DNA of 64,000 nucleotides from Streptomyces sp. RFCAC02 (lineage in GTDB: Bacteria > Actinomycetota > Actinomycetes > Streptomycetales > Streptomycetaceae), in NCBI RefSeq assembly GCF_004193175.1, contig NZ_SAUH01000001.1, positions 2,459,501 through 2,523,500 on the forward strand. Reading direction: 5' to 3'. The notes under the pieces were generated by a model, which saw nothing but the letters and a program-made list of their open reading frames with translations, was not told where the DNA came from and searched no databases. Positions 42,551 to 49,957 of this stretch are shown here, piece by piece. Numbering within the stretch: the first letter of the stretch is position 1; each line of letters starts with the position of its first letter. Made by a program: the position numbers and the translations under genes.

Positions 42551-43264
42551 TCACACCGCCGGCTGGATCCAGATCTCCCGCTCGTCCTCGAAGTAGTGCC
42601 CGAGGTGCCAGCAGGAGTGCTCGTCGTCCACGGTGGTGTGCAGCGTCCAGTCCGTGAGGCCGTTGTCGGCGAGCAGCGTGTCGATGGCCGCCTCCACCTC
42701 CTCGCGCGGCAGGCACCGTTCCCAGCCGCCCTCGCCCAACAGGTCCTCCACGCCGAGGCGGAGGCGCGCGAACGCGAGCTGTTCGTCGGTCACCCCCGCG
42801 TACGGGTCGGCACGGTGCTCGGCGCACACGTCACGTCCGCCCGGGTACACCTGGATCGAGCCCTGCGCCGAACTGTCCACGCAGGCGGTGAGCAGGTCGG
42901 GCGCCGGCTCGGCGAAGACCGCGTTCCACTCCGTACGGCACAGGTCGGCCGGGTCGTCCCGCACGGCGTTGAACGGGATGTGCGCGTCGCCGTTCGGCCC
43001 CTTGCAGTCCACGGCGGTGGTGTCGAGGGCGTGTCCGGCGCCGTCGCCCGCCACCCACGCCAGGGCCGCCGCCGTGGCGCCGGCCACGGCGAACCCGGCC
43101 GCGAGGGGGATCGCCCACACGCGCCGCCGCCGGGGGGCGCGGCGCCCGGCCGCGCGTGCACGGTCCATGATCCGGGTCGCGTACGGGCTGTCCGCGGCGG
43201 GGAGTTCGCGCCCCCGCAGCGGGTCGGTTCCGCGCATCGCCGCGTCGAGTTCGTCATCGAGCAT
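42551..43264 (-). CDS. Membrane protein cotranscribed with an ECF sigma factor (possible anti-sigma)
   Basis: 237 residues. A 50-residue cytoplasmic N-terminus with an Arg-rich end (RRAPRRRRV), one membrane helix (WAIPLAAGFAVAGATAAALAWVAG), and an extracellular domain with several Cys residues (VDCKG, LCRTEW, TACVD, DVCAEH) that may form disulfides. It overlaps the sigma gene by 11 bases. The position and topology fit an anti-sigma factor, but no zinc-binding HxxxCxxC motif is present. Confidence 0.72.
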   Translation of the reverse strand: MLDDELDAAMRGTDPLRGRELPAADSPYATRIMDRARAAGRRAPRRRRVWAIPLAAGFAVAGATAAALAWVAGDGAGHALDTTAVDCKGPNGDAHIPFNAVRDDPADLCRTEWNAVFAEPAPDLLTACVDSSAQGSIQVYPGGRDVCAEHRADPYAGVTDEQLAFARLRLGVEDLLGEGGWERCLPREEVEAAIDTLLADNGLTDWTLHTTVDDEHSCWHLGHYFEDEREIWIQPAV

Positions 43265-43784
43265 GGGGTGTCCCTTCGGGCTTGGCCGGGTGGGCGGGGC
43301 GGTTTCGGACGATCCGCGCGCGCAGGCGTGTCCGTGCGCGGTGCAGGCGGGTGGTGGCGGCGCCCTCGGAGATCCCGAGCACCACGCCGATCTCGCGGTG
43401 GGACAGCCCGTCCCAGTACGCGAGGCGCAGGGCCTCCCGGTCGGTGGCCGACAGCGTGGCGAGCGCGGCGGAGATGTCCGGCCCCTCGCCCCCGGCGGGC
43501 GGCGGGACGGCCAGGTCACCGGCGCGCCGGAGCAGCCGTGCCCAGCGGTGCCGGCCGCGCCGCTGGTTGGCGAGGACCTTGCGGGCGACCCCGAGCAGCC
43601 AGGGCACGGCGTCCCGCTCGTCGCCCGGCAGGTCGCGGCGGCGCTGCCACGCCACCGCGTACACCTCGGCGACCGCGTCCTCCGCGACCGGTCCGGGGGC
43701 GCGACGCAGGCAGTAGGCCATCACCCGATGGAATGTCGACCGGAACAACCGGTCGAGGTATTCAGCCTGTTCGTCCGACTCCAT
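43254..43784 (-). CDS. ECF-type RNA polymerase sigma factor
   Basis: About 176 residues. Region 2 is seen in YLDRLFRSTFHRVMAYCLRRAPGPVAEDAVAEVYAVAWQRRRDLP, and region 4 in LATLSATDREALRLAYWDGLSHREIGVVLGISEGAATTRLHRARTRLRA. ATG 43784 is used; a GTG at 43832 preceded by GGAAG could add 16 residues. It overlaps the downstream membrane protein that may be its anti-sigma factor. The stimulus is unknown. Confidence 0.9.
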   Translation of the reverse strand: MESDEQAEYLDRLFRSTFHRVMAYCLRRAPGPVAEDAVAEVYAVAWQRRRDLPGDERDAVPWLLGVARKVLANQRRGRHRWARLLRRAGDLAVPPPAGGEGPDISAALATLSATDREALRLAYWDGLSHREIGVVLGISEGAATTRLHRARTRLRARIVRNRPAHPAKPEGTPHAR

Positions 43785-43815
43785 GCCCCGGTACTGTCCG
43801 GCGCCGTCCGGATCC

Positions 43816-44433
43816 TTACAGGGGTCGCCCACCGTCTTCCACCGACCGGCGGGCGCGGTGGGCGCGGAGCTTGTGGCGGTTGCCGCAGCGCTCCATCGAG
43901 CACCAGCGCCGCGCGCCGGGGCGGGACGAGTCGACGAACACCAGCGGACAATCGTCGCTCGCGCAGACGCGGACGCGTCCGGCGAGCGGCCCCGACAGCA
44001 GGTCGATCATCTCCCGGGCCAGGCTGGACAGGGCGTGCGCCGCCCGGACCGGCGCGGCCCACCGCGCGGTCGTGCCGTCGGCGCCGAGTGCGGGGACGAG
44101 GGGTGGTCCCGCGGCGGCCCGGTTGATGGTGTCCACGGCGGTGCCGGGCAGCGGCCGGTGTGCCGCGCGGGCGTGCGCCGTCTCCCAGATCGCCTGCCGC
44201 AGGGCCTTCGCGGCGGCCAGCTCACGGGCCGTCACGGGGACCGTCGGCCCGGCGGACAGCGGCGGCTGGGCCAGCCACGCGCCCAGGTCACCGGGCTCGT
44301 GGAGGGTTTCGAACACCGCGTAGCGGCCCTCGCCGCCCGTGTGGGCGAAGTCGAGGCAGACCGCGCCGGCGTCGTAACGGAACGACGTCCCCCGGGAGTC
44401 CGTCAGCACGCGTCCGGTTGCGTTCGCTCGCAT
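43816..44433 (-). CDS. CGNR zinc-finger transcriptional regulator (ABATE domain)
   Basis: 205 residues. The N-terminal ABATE ligand domain has FRYDAGAVCLDFAHTGGEGRYAVFETL. The C-terminal zinc finger has VCASDDCPLVFVDSSRPGARRWCSMERCGNRHKLRAHRAR with the CGNR signature and its Cys ligands. It is divergent from a RidA gene, and a large inverted repeat covers the 70 bases between them, likely its operator. Confidence 0.92.
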   Translation of the reverse strand: MRANATGRVLTDSRGTSFRYDAGAVCLDFAHTGGEGRYAVFETLHEPGDLGAWLAQPPLSAGPTVPVTARELAAAKALRQAIWETAHARAAHRPLPGTAVDTINRAAAGPPLVPALGADGTTARWAAPVRAAHALSSLAREMIDLLSGPLAGRVRVCASDDCPLVFVDSSRPGARRWCSMERCGNRHKLRAHRARRSVEDGGRPL

Positions 44434-44486
44434 GAAACCACTATAACTGGGGTCCCCACGGGAAACCCCTTAAAACAGTTTCATGC
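44430..44486. promoter_or_regulatory. 57-bp dyad between the CGNR regulator and RidA genes
   Basis: GCATGAAAC at 44430-44438 and GTTTCATGC at 44478-44486 are perfect 9-base inverted repeats, with GGGG (44449-44452) and CCCC (44466-44469) nested inside. The left arm includes the start codon of the CGNR gene. The symmetry and AT-rich centre suggest a shared operator. Confidence 0.65.
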
Positions 44487-44503
44487 ACCAGTGGAGGCGA
44501 CGC

Positions 44504-44893
44504 ATGGGCGTACGGCACATCAACCCGGAGGGGCTGCACCGGAGTCCGGCCTTCAGCCAGGCCGTCGTGGTGGAGCGGCCGGCGAAGACGATCTACATCG
44601 GCGGGCAGAACGGCGTCGGCCCGGACGGCCGGGTCGTCGGGCCCACGGTCGGGGAGCAGGCCCGGCAGATCTTCCGGAACCTCGCGGTCATCCTGGAGAG
44701 CGAGGGCGCGACCCTCGGGAACATCGTCCGCTGGACCATCGCCGTCGTGGACGGCCACTCGTTCGACGAGGGCGTGGCGGCGTTCCAGGAGGTGTGGGAC
44801 CGGGCCGACCCGCCGCCCGCCATCACGGTCCACGTCGTCGCGGGCCTGAACCCGGGCTGCCTCGTGGAGATCGACGCCATCGCCGTCGTCTGA
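44504..44893 (+). CDS. RidA family protein
   Basis: 129 residues. The Rid fold is visible: GLHRSPAFSQAVVVERPAKTIYIGGQNGVGPDGRVVG, NLAVILESEGATLGNIVRWTIAV, and C-terminal PPPAITVHVVAGLNPGCLVEIDAIAVV. The usual substrate Arg before the final Glu is replaced (GLNPGCLVEID), so deaminase activity on 2-aminoacrylate is uncertain; it may be an Rid-like variant. A GGAGG site lies seven bases before ATG 44504. Probably regulated by the divergent CGNR protein. Confidence 0.9.
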   Translation: MGVRHINPEGLHRSPAFSQAVVVERPAKTIYIGGQNGVGPDGRVVGPTVGEQARQIFRNLAVILESEGATLGNIVRWTIAVVDGHSFDEGVAAFQEVWDRADPPPAITVHVVAGLNPGCLVEIDAIAVV

Positions 44894-44905
44894 GGCCCCC
44901 GCGCG

Positions 44906-45080
44906 TCACCGCAGGTGCCCGGCCTCGACCTCGTGCGGGTGGGCCGGGCCTCGCCGAGCCACTCGCGTGCGGCGGGGGGCGCCGTACGCGGGTCGATGCC
45001 GAAGTCGCGCGGGCCACGTCCCGTCCGCCGGCCCTCGTACAGCGCGGCCAGGCCGTCGGCGAGCCCGGGGCGGTGGCGGG
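44906..45080 (-). pseudogene. Decayed copy of the erythromycin-esterase-like gene
   Basis: Three collinear blocks match the intact gene at 46291-47610: 44893-44941 (the 3' end and stop), 44939-45013 (RDFGIDPRTAPPAAREWLGE in one frame) and 45021-45080 (RHRPGLADGLAALYEG). The segments between them are deleted, about 80 and 510 bases long, and a frameshift follows the second block. Homology continues 15 bases past the stop. It is a tandem-duplication remnant, not coding. Bases 45081-45261 hold nothing recognisable. Confidence 0.88.
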
Positions 45081-45261
45081 AGGGGCGTGGGCTCGTCACC
45101 GGTGGGTCCCGTTCTCGAGGGATCGAGGTGCCGGATGGCTCGTTGCCGGATGCGGGCAACGAGGGCTGAGTCCGTGTGATGGGTTTCCGCCCTGGAAGCG
45201 CGGGGCCGCCCGGGGCATCGTGCCGGATGGTGTCGATGCGTGACGCGGAAGGGACGGGCCG

Positions 45262-46227
45262 GTGATGACGGAGCGGCGGTTGACGCTGGTCGGGCGGGAC
45301 AGCGCGCGGCAGGGCGTGTCCGTGCGGACCGCCGTGCGGTTCGGGGCCTTGGTCGCTCTCGCGCAGGTGGCGGTCGCGGAGCTCTTCCTCGTGGTCGGCG
45401 TGTCGAGCGGGAGCGGGGTTGCGGCGCTGCATTACGCGGTGATCACGGCGGGCCTGGGCGCGGCGTACTACCGCGTACCGGGTCCACGGGCCTCCGCCAC
45501 GTCCCCCCGTTCCGCGGGCCGCCGTCTCCTGTTCGCAGCCCTGCTGTACGGGGTGCTGCACGGGGTCTGGCTGTTCGTGGTGACCATGGTTGCGCTGGCC
45601 TTCGCCATCGAGGCGCCGCCACCGGTGGCGTACGTCGTCTGGTACCTCGTGCTCGCCGCCGCGCTGGCGGGGACGCTGTACCGCCTGGGCCGCCGCTCGG
45701 CGCGGCGGACCATGCCCGCCCCCACGGCACGCCCCGTGGACCGGAGGGCCGCGAAGGAGCGGGGTCGTGCGTCCGAGGGCTCCGGCGCCGGGAGCGCGGA
45801 GTGGCGCCGGGCCGGGTACCGCGCCCGCGTGGACCCCGAGCGGCAGGCCCGGAACGCCGAGCGGGCCATCACCGAGTTCGGCGCGCTGCTCTCCGTACAT
45901 CCGTTCACGCCCGGCGATCTGGGCACCACCTACCGGCACCTGGCCGACCACTCCCTGGCGCTGGACGCGTACGAACGCGCCAAGAGCGCTCCCCCGGCGG
46001 ACGTGCCCGGCATCCTGGCCGAGGGCCGCGTGGCTCTGGAGCGGCTGGACAGGCGCCTGGGGCTGGACTCCCCCGCGCCGGAGGGCCGTTGCTTCTTCGA
46101 CCAGCGGCACGGCCCCGCGGTCGAGTCCGTGCGATGGGCCCCGCCGGGGGGTGTCGCGCGGACTGTCGAGGTGTGCCGGGCCGATGCGGTGCGGCTCGCC
46201 GACGGTGACCTGCCCGACGGCCGTTGA
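45262..46227 (+). CDS. Membrane protein with cytoplasmic C-terminal domain
   Basis: 321 residues. Three or four membrane helices in the first 150 residues (VRFGALVALAQVAVAELFLVVGV, LLFAALLYGVLHGVWLFVVTMVALAF, AYVVWYLVLAAALAGTLY), then a basic linker and a soluble domain with QARNAERAITEFGALLSVHPFTPGDLGTTYRHLADHSLALDAYERAK, which looks like one or two TPR-type helical pairs. GGAAGGGA precedes the GTG/ATG start. Function unknown; it sits between the pseudogene and the intact esterase gene. Confidence 0.72.
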   Translation: MMTERRLTLVGRDSARQGVSVRTAVRFGALVALAQVAVAELFLVVGVSSGSGVAALHYAVITAGLGAAYYRVPGPRASATSPRSAGRRLLFAALLYGVLHGVWLFVVTMVALAFAIEAPPPVAYVVWYLVLAAALAGTLYRLGRRSARRTMPAPTARPVDRRAAKERGRASEGSGAGSAEWRRAGYRARVDPERQARNAERAITEFGALLSVHPFTPGDLGTTYRHLADHSLALDAYERAKSAPPADVPGILAEGRVALERLDRRLGLDSPAPEGRCFFDQRHGPAVESVRWAPPGGVARTVEVCRADAVRLADGDLPDGR

Positions 46228-46290
46228 CCCCGCTCGGCGCGGGCCACCCGGAGCCGGCCCGGCCCGCCGCCGTCTGAGGCCCCCCGCGCG

Positions 46291-47610
46291 TCACCGCAGG
46301 TGCCCGGCCTCGACCTCGTGCAGGTGGACGAGGATGTCGTACGACGCGCCGAGCGCGATCTCCGGCGCCTCCGTGGACCAGTACAGGCCGTACGAACGGG
46401 TGGGGCGCGCCTCGCCGAGCCATTCGCGCGCGGCGCGGGGCACCGTCCGCAGGTCGATGCTGAAGTCGCGCAGGCGGACCCGGTCGAGGGTGTGCTCGTT
46501 GTACCCCTCGGGGGCGGGATCGACGGTGTACGTCCCGGGCTGCTGGGCGAGGAAGTCCGGCAGGGCGTTGATCGTTCCCTCGTTGAAGGTGAGCCCGACG
46601 CTGACGTAGTCGTCGCCGAGGTCGTCCCGCAGGAAGGCGCCGGCGGGCCGGGGGAACATCTCCGGGTTGTCGCTGACGTAGCCGACGTGGCCGTTGCTGG
46701 ATGCGAGCAGGACCCGGCCGCCCTCGTTGCGCACCCACCAGGCCGTGTTGGCCGCGAGGACCTGGTCCCGGTACCGCATCCGCTCGGGGAACCGCTCGTC
46801 CGGGTAGGCGTAGGCGGTGAAGCTCTGGGCGATGGCGGTGGCGTTCTGCACGGCCCGCGCGTACGCGCCGTCCGCGGGCGCGGCCTCGTCGCGCAGCAGG
46901 GCCAGCGCCGCGTCCGCCCGTTCGGCCTGGGCGCGGCGGGCGTCGATGTCCCCGGCGCGCTGCGCGGCCATCCACGCGCCGGCCTGCGTACCGTCCGCCG
47001 GCCGCAGCCCCTCGTACAGCGCGGCCACGCGGTCGGCGAGCGCGGGGCGGTGGCGGGCGAGGTAGTCGGTGACCTGGTCGAACGCCTCCGGACCTGCGTA
47101 GCCGAGGTCGTTGCCGACGAACCGGAGCCGCGGCCGGTCGGGGTGCGTGACGTTGTAGTGGCGCATCCAGTGGATGAGGTCGAGGTACTCCTCGGTGTTC
47201 CAGAAGGCGTACTCGCCCACGAACTCCTCGTCCATGATGCGCGCCGGGTCGCCGGCGCCCCGGGTGACGTAGGCGTCGAGCCGCAGGCCCGTGCTCCAGC
47301 TCACCTCCAGCGCGAAGGTCGTGAAGCCCTTGGCCTCGACGAGGTGGCGGAAGACGCGCTGCTTGAGCGTGAAGAACTCGTGGGCGCTGTGGCTCGCCTC
47401 GCCGAGGCCGACGACGCGGGCGTCGCCGATCATGCGGCCGAGCGAGGCGAGGTCGCCGAGCGGGCGGGCGGCGCGGTTCAGCGCCTCGGCCGGGCCGCCG
47501 TCCCGGTGGGGGCTCCTGGCGGCGGCGGTGCCGGTGCCGAGTGCCCCGGCGGCGAGGACGGTGACGGCGGACAGGGCGATCAGACGGCGGGCGGGACGGA
47601 TGTGGCGCAT
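46291..47610 (-). CDS. Secreted erythromycin esterase-like protein
   Basis: 439 residues. Signal peptide (ALSAVTVLAAGALGTGTAAA), then the erythromycin esterase family fold: ARVVGLGEASHSAHEFFTLKQRVFRHLVEAKGFTTFALEVSW with the conserved Glu-His cluster, IHWMRHYN, and RVLLASSNGHVGYVS. The family includes EreA/B macrolide esterases and many of unknown substrate; a signal peptide argues against simple cytoplasmic macrolide resistance. It is divergent from a TetR gene, and a 29-base inverted repeat lies between them. Confidence 0.88.
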   Translation of the reverse strand: MRHIRPARRLIALSAVTVLAAGALGTGTAAARSPHRDGGPAEALNRAARPLGDLASLGRMIGDARVVGLGEASHSAHEFFTLKQRVFRHLVEAKGFTTFALEVSWSTGLRLDAYVTRGAGDPARIMDEEFVGEYAFWNTEEYLDLIHWMRHYNVTHPDRPRLRFVGNDLGYAGPEAFDQVTDYLARHRPALADRVAALYEGLRPADGTQAGAWMAAQRAGDIDARRAQAERADAALALLRDEAAPADGAYARAVQNATAIAQSFTAYAYPDERFPERMRYRDQVLAANTAWWVRNEGGRVLLASSNGHVGYVSDNPEMFPRPAGAFLRDDLGDDYVSVGLTFNEGTINALPDFLAQQPGTYTVDPAPEGYNEHTLDRVRLRDFSIDLRTVPRAAREWLGEARPTRSYGLYWSTEAPEIALGASYDILVHLHEVEAGHLR

Positions 47611-47656
47611 GGCTGCTCCCTCGAATCGGTGACTGCGGCATGACCATAGCCAGTTT

Positions 47657-47685
47657 TTGGGCGCTTGCACAAGACGCTCGCCCAA
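47657..47685. promoter_or_regulatory. Inverted repeat between the esterase and TetR genes
   Basis: TTGGGCG at 47657-47663 and CGCCCAA at 47679-47685 form a perfect 7-base inverted repeat with a 15-base spacer that itself contains CTTG-CA-CAAG. It lies upstream of both divergent genes and is a likely TetR operator. Confidence 0.6.
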
Positions 47686-47720
47686 TGCGTCCGCGCAAGT
47701 CTTCGGGTAGCGTGCCCCGC

Positions 47721-48311
47721 ATGGGAAATCGAGAGGACCTGCTGTCGGGTGCCAGGCGCTGCCTGGAGGAGAAGGGCTGGGCCAGGACCACGGTGCGCGA
47801 CATCACCGCGGCGGCCGGCGGCGTGAGCATGGCCGCCATCGGCTACCACTTCGGCTCCCGCGAGGCGCTGCTGAACGCCGCGCTCATCGAGGCGATCGAC
47901 GAGTGGGGCACCCGCCTCGGGCGCGCCCTCGCCTCCTTCGGCGGGACGGACAGCACCCCGGCCGAACGCTACGAGGCCCTGTGGGCGTCGATCATCACGT
48001 CGTTCCGGGAGGACCGGACCCTCTGGCTGGCGACACTGGAGGCGCTGCTCCAGGCCGAGCACTCCGACGACCTGCGCGCCTACCTGGCGGGCGGCCAGGC
48101 CCAGGGACGGCGGGGCCTCGCCGCGCTGCTGCTGAGCACTCCGGAGGACGAGATCGACGACACGGACGCGCGCACACTGGGCGCGGCGCAGATGGCTCTC
48201 TTCACGGGCCTGATGACCCAGTGGCTGACCGACCCGGACCAGGCACCCGAAGCGCCCGAGGTGGTACGGGGCCTGCGCGCCCTGACCGGCTTCGTGACCC
48301 CACCCGCCTGA
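47721..48311 (+). CDS. TetR family regulator
   Basis: 196 residues with a clear HTH (DLLSGARRCLEEKGWARTTVRDITAAAGGVSMAAIGYHFGSREALLNAAL). TAGCGT at 47708-47713 is seven bases before ATG 47721, so the mRNA is likely leaderless and the longer upstream frame is not used. It is divergent from the erythromycin-esterase-like gene and probably represses it and itself. Confidence 0.88.
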   Translation: MGNREDLLSGARRCLEEKGWARTTVRDITAAAGGVSMAAIGYHFGSREALLNAALIEAIDEWGTRLGRALASFGGTDSTPAERYEALWASIITSFREDRTLWLATLEALLQAEHSDDLRAYLAGGQAQGRRGLAALLLSTPEDEIDDTDARTLGAAQMALFTGLMTQWLTDPDQAPEAPEVVRGLRALTGFVTPPA

Positions 48312-48388
48312 CCGGGACGCCTCCCTGACGCCTGATCCGGCACCCCCAGTCGCTCAACTCTGTTGCCACCGGGGATGTCGAAGCCGCC

Positions 48389-49123
48389 TCAAGCAGATGA
48401 TCCGGGCACTGGCGGTCCCGACGCCCGGGGCGCCGCGCCGGACGTCCGCCACTTCCTGGGGAATCGCGTGCGCCGTCGCGGGAGACGGAGCAGGTCATGG
48501 AGCGGTGTGCCGAGTTCGGCCCAGGCGCGGAGACGGTCGCGATCGGCCCAGTGCACGCGGTGGCGTTCCCCCCATGCCATGGCATCGCGCGTGAAGGCTG
48601 TGTTCGTGACGACGACCGCGCTGTCGGCACCGTGCACAGGTCCCGCGGTGCCGTTCACCTGATACATCACGGCGGAGCGGACCTTGCCGCCGGTACGGCT
48701 GTGCTTGGCCTGGAGCACGATGCGTCCCCACCGCTCGTGGTCGCCGATCACGTCGGCCGATTGGTCGCCGGTTCCTCCGACGACCCGCGCCCGCCAACCG
48801 TCGCGTATCAGCAGGTTACTGAGCGCGAACTCGAAGCTCTTGTCACCCATGGAGTCCAGATCGGCGAGGGTGATGCGCAGCCGGGCGATCATGGCCGCCC
48901 GCACCCGTGCGGCCGCCGCGCGACGGCGTTCCCGCAGGGCGAGCAGCACCCCGCCACCGACAGCCGCCACGACAAGAACGGGCCATGCCGCGAGCAGGAG
49001 GCCGACGGCCGTTTCCACCACTCGGACCACCACCCAGACCGCCGCCAGGAGCACCAGGAGCGCTCCGAGCAGATCAGCGGCTCCGCGCGGACGACGTGCC
49101 CATCGGGACCGACGCCGGGCCAT
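48389..49123 (-). CDS. Membrane-anchored Mrr-like restriction endonuclease-fold protein
   Basis: 244 residues. Two N-terminal membrane helices (AADLLGALLVLLAAVWVVV and VGLLLAAWPVLVVAAVGGGVLLAL), then an Mrr-type nuclease domain: SFEFALSNLLIRDGWRARVVGGTGDQSADVIG...IVLQAKHS, giving the D...QxK catalytic pattern, and a C-terminal AVVVTNTAFTRDAMAWG strand. It may cut modified or foreign DNA at the membrane. Its ATG overlaps the stop of the upstream small gene. The gene marks the start of the accessory island. Confidence 0.82.
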   Translation of the reverse strand: MARRRSRWARRPRGAADLLGALLVLLAAVWVVVRVVETAVGLLLAAWPVLVVAAVGGGVLLALRERRRAAAARVRAAMIARLRITLADLDSMGDKSFEFALSNLLIRDGWRARVVGGTGDQSADVIGDHERWGRIVLQAKHSRTGGKVRSAVMYQVNGTAGPVHGADSAVVVTNTAFTRDAMAWGERHRVHWADRDRLRAWAELGTPLHDLLRLPRRRTRFPRKWRTSGAAPRASGPPVPGSSA

Positions 49124-49350
49124 CAGCGCTCCGCCGCTTCCGATACCGAGGTGCTCGGCGGCGGGGTCTCCCGCTCATCGGAACCGCCGAATCCGATGAC
49201 CTGCCCCCAAAGCCACACGCCTGCGACGAGACCCGCGATCGCCCAACCGCTGAGCTTCGGCCTCCCCCCGGCGGACGGCTTCCGCCGAATGTACGACCTG
49301 ACGTGCACGAACCCTTCCGGAACTACCTTGCGTGGCACCGCTTCCCTCAT
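49123..49350 (-). CDS. Small membrane protein upstream of the Mrr-like gene
   Basis: 75 residues. A basic N-terminal segment (PRKVVPEGFVHVRSYIRRKP) precedes one membrane helix (LSGWAIAGLVAGVWLWGQVIGF) and an acidic tail. It overlaps the nuclease gene by one base (TGATG), so the two are coupled. ATG 49350 is the best available start, though no good ribosome site is seen. Possible accessory or membrane partner of the nuclease. Confidence 0.6.
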   Translation of the reverse strand: MREAVPRKVVPEGFVHVRSYIRRKPSAGGRPKLSGWAIAGLVAGVWLWGQVIGFGGSDERETPPPSTSVSEAAER

Positions 49351-49567
49351 TCCCTGCCGGCGCTCGCCGCCCTGTGCGGCTCGCCTGGAGATGGAGTTCA
49401 GCAGTAGCCACTGACAATTCAGGGCTCCACGAATGAGGCCGGATAGGGATTCGGACATGGCAGGAAAGACACGCATGGCCGATTGACCCCACCCGAAGAC
49501 CACGCCCGCGCATCCACGAGCGCGCCACCACTGGGCCGGCACACGTCGCTTGGAGGGGAGCGGCCTC

Positions 49568-49777
49568 GTGGGCAAGAAGCCGGACCGGCGGGAAACAAGA
49601 CGTCATTCAACGGCCGGATCAACGCTCGCCGATATTTTCGATTTCGATCACCGGACTAATACCCGGCGGGCCTGCGAGAGACGTTTCCCCGACGCGGGTG
49701 ACAGCAGGGCCAGGCCGCTGACCAGCAAGGAAGCACGCGCAAGACTGCCGGCAGGCCCGCGAGAACACCTCATGTGA
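49568..49777 (+). CDS. Doubtful small ORF before the HicB-type gene
   Basis: 69 codons from GTG 49568, which has a good GGAGGGGAG ribosome site at 49552-49560, and the stop overlaps the next gene as GTGA. The product is basic (VGKKPDRRETRRHS) and matches no family; it lacks the HicA fold. Codon bias is weak. It may be a real island gene, a decayed hicA or a leader. Confidence 0.35.
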   Translation: MGKKPDRRETRRHSTAGSTLADIFDFDHRTNTRRACERRFPDAGDSRARPLTSKEARARLPAGPREHLM

Positions 49778-49926
49778 CAGCCACGATCACGCAGGATGGC
49801 GAGTGGTACGTGGCGCGCCGCCGTGAGTTCGAGGTCACCTCACAGGGCGAGGCCGCCGAAATCGCCCTGGAGAATCCGCGCGAGGCGCTGGACCTCTGCT
49901 TCGAGGCCCCGCCGGGGACGGAATGA
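49774..49926 (+). CDS. HicB family antitoxin-like protein
   Basis: 50 residues. The sequence ITQDGEWYVARRREFEVTSQGE...AEIALENPREALDLCFE follows the short HicB partial RNase-H fold (strand, strand, then helix with LxNxREAL). HicB neutralises the HicA RNase, but no HicA is found adjacent, so it is an orphan antitoxin or the remains of a pair. It is 31 bases before the methyltransferase gene. Confidence 0.75.
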   Translation: MTATITQDGEWYVARRREFEVTSQGEAAEIALENPREALDLCFEAPPGTE

Positions 49927-49957
49927 GGTCAGGCACAGCGTGACGAAGGAAAGTGGC

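Noticed and set aside
42551..43264. Zinc-binding anti-sigma factor for the ECF sigma
   Set aside because: Position fits, but the HxxxCxxC motif is missing and the Cys residues are extracellular, so only a possible anti-sigma role is stated.
49568..49777. Small frame before the HicB-type gene as a HicA toxin
   Set aside because: The product has no HicA features (no GSHxxY/F-type RNA-binding loop); kept only as a doubtful ORF.
49351..49957. FxLD lanthipeptide precursor expected near the methyltransferase
   Set aside because: All frames were read; none shows the FxLD leader or the Cys-rich DGCG-type tail.
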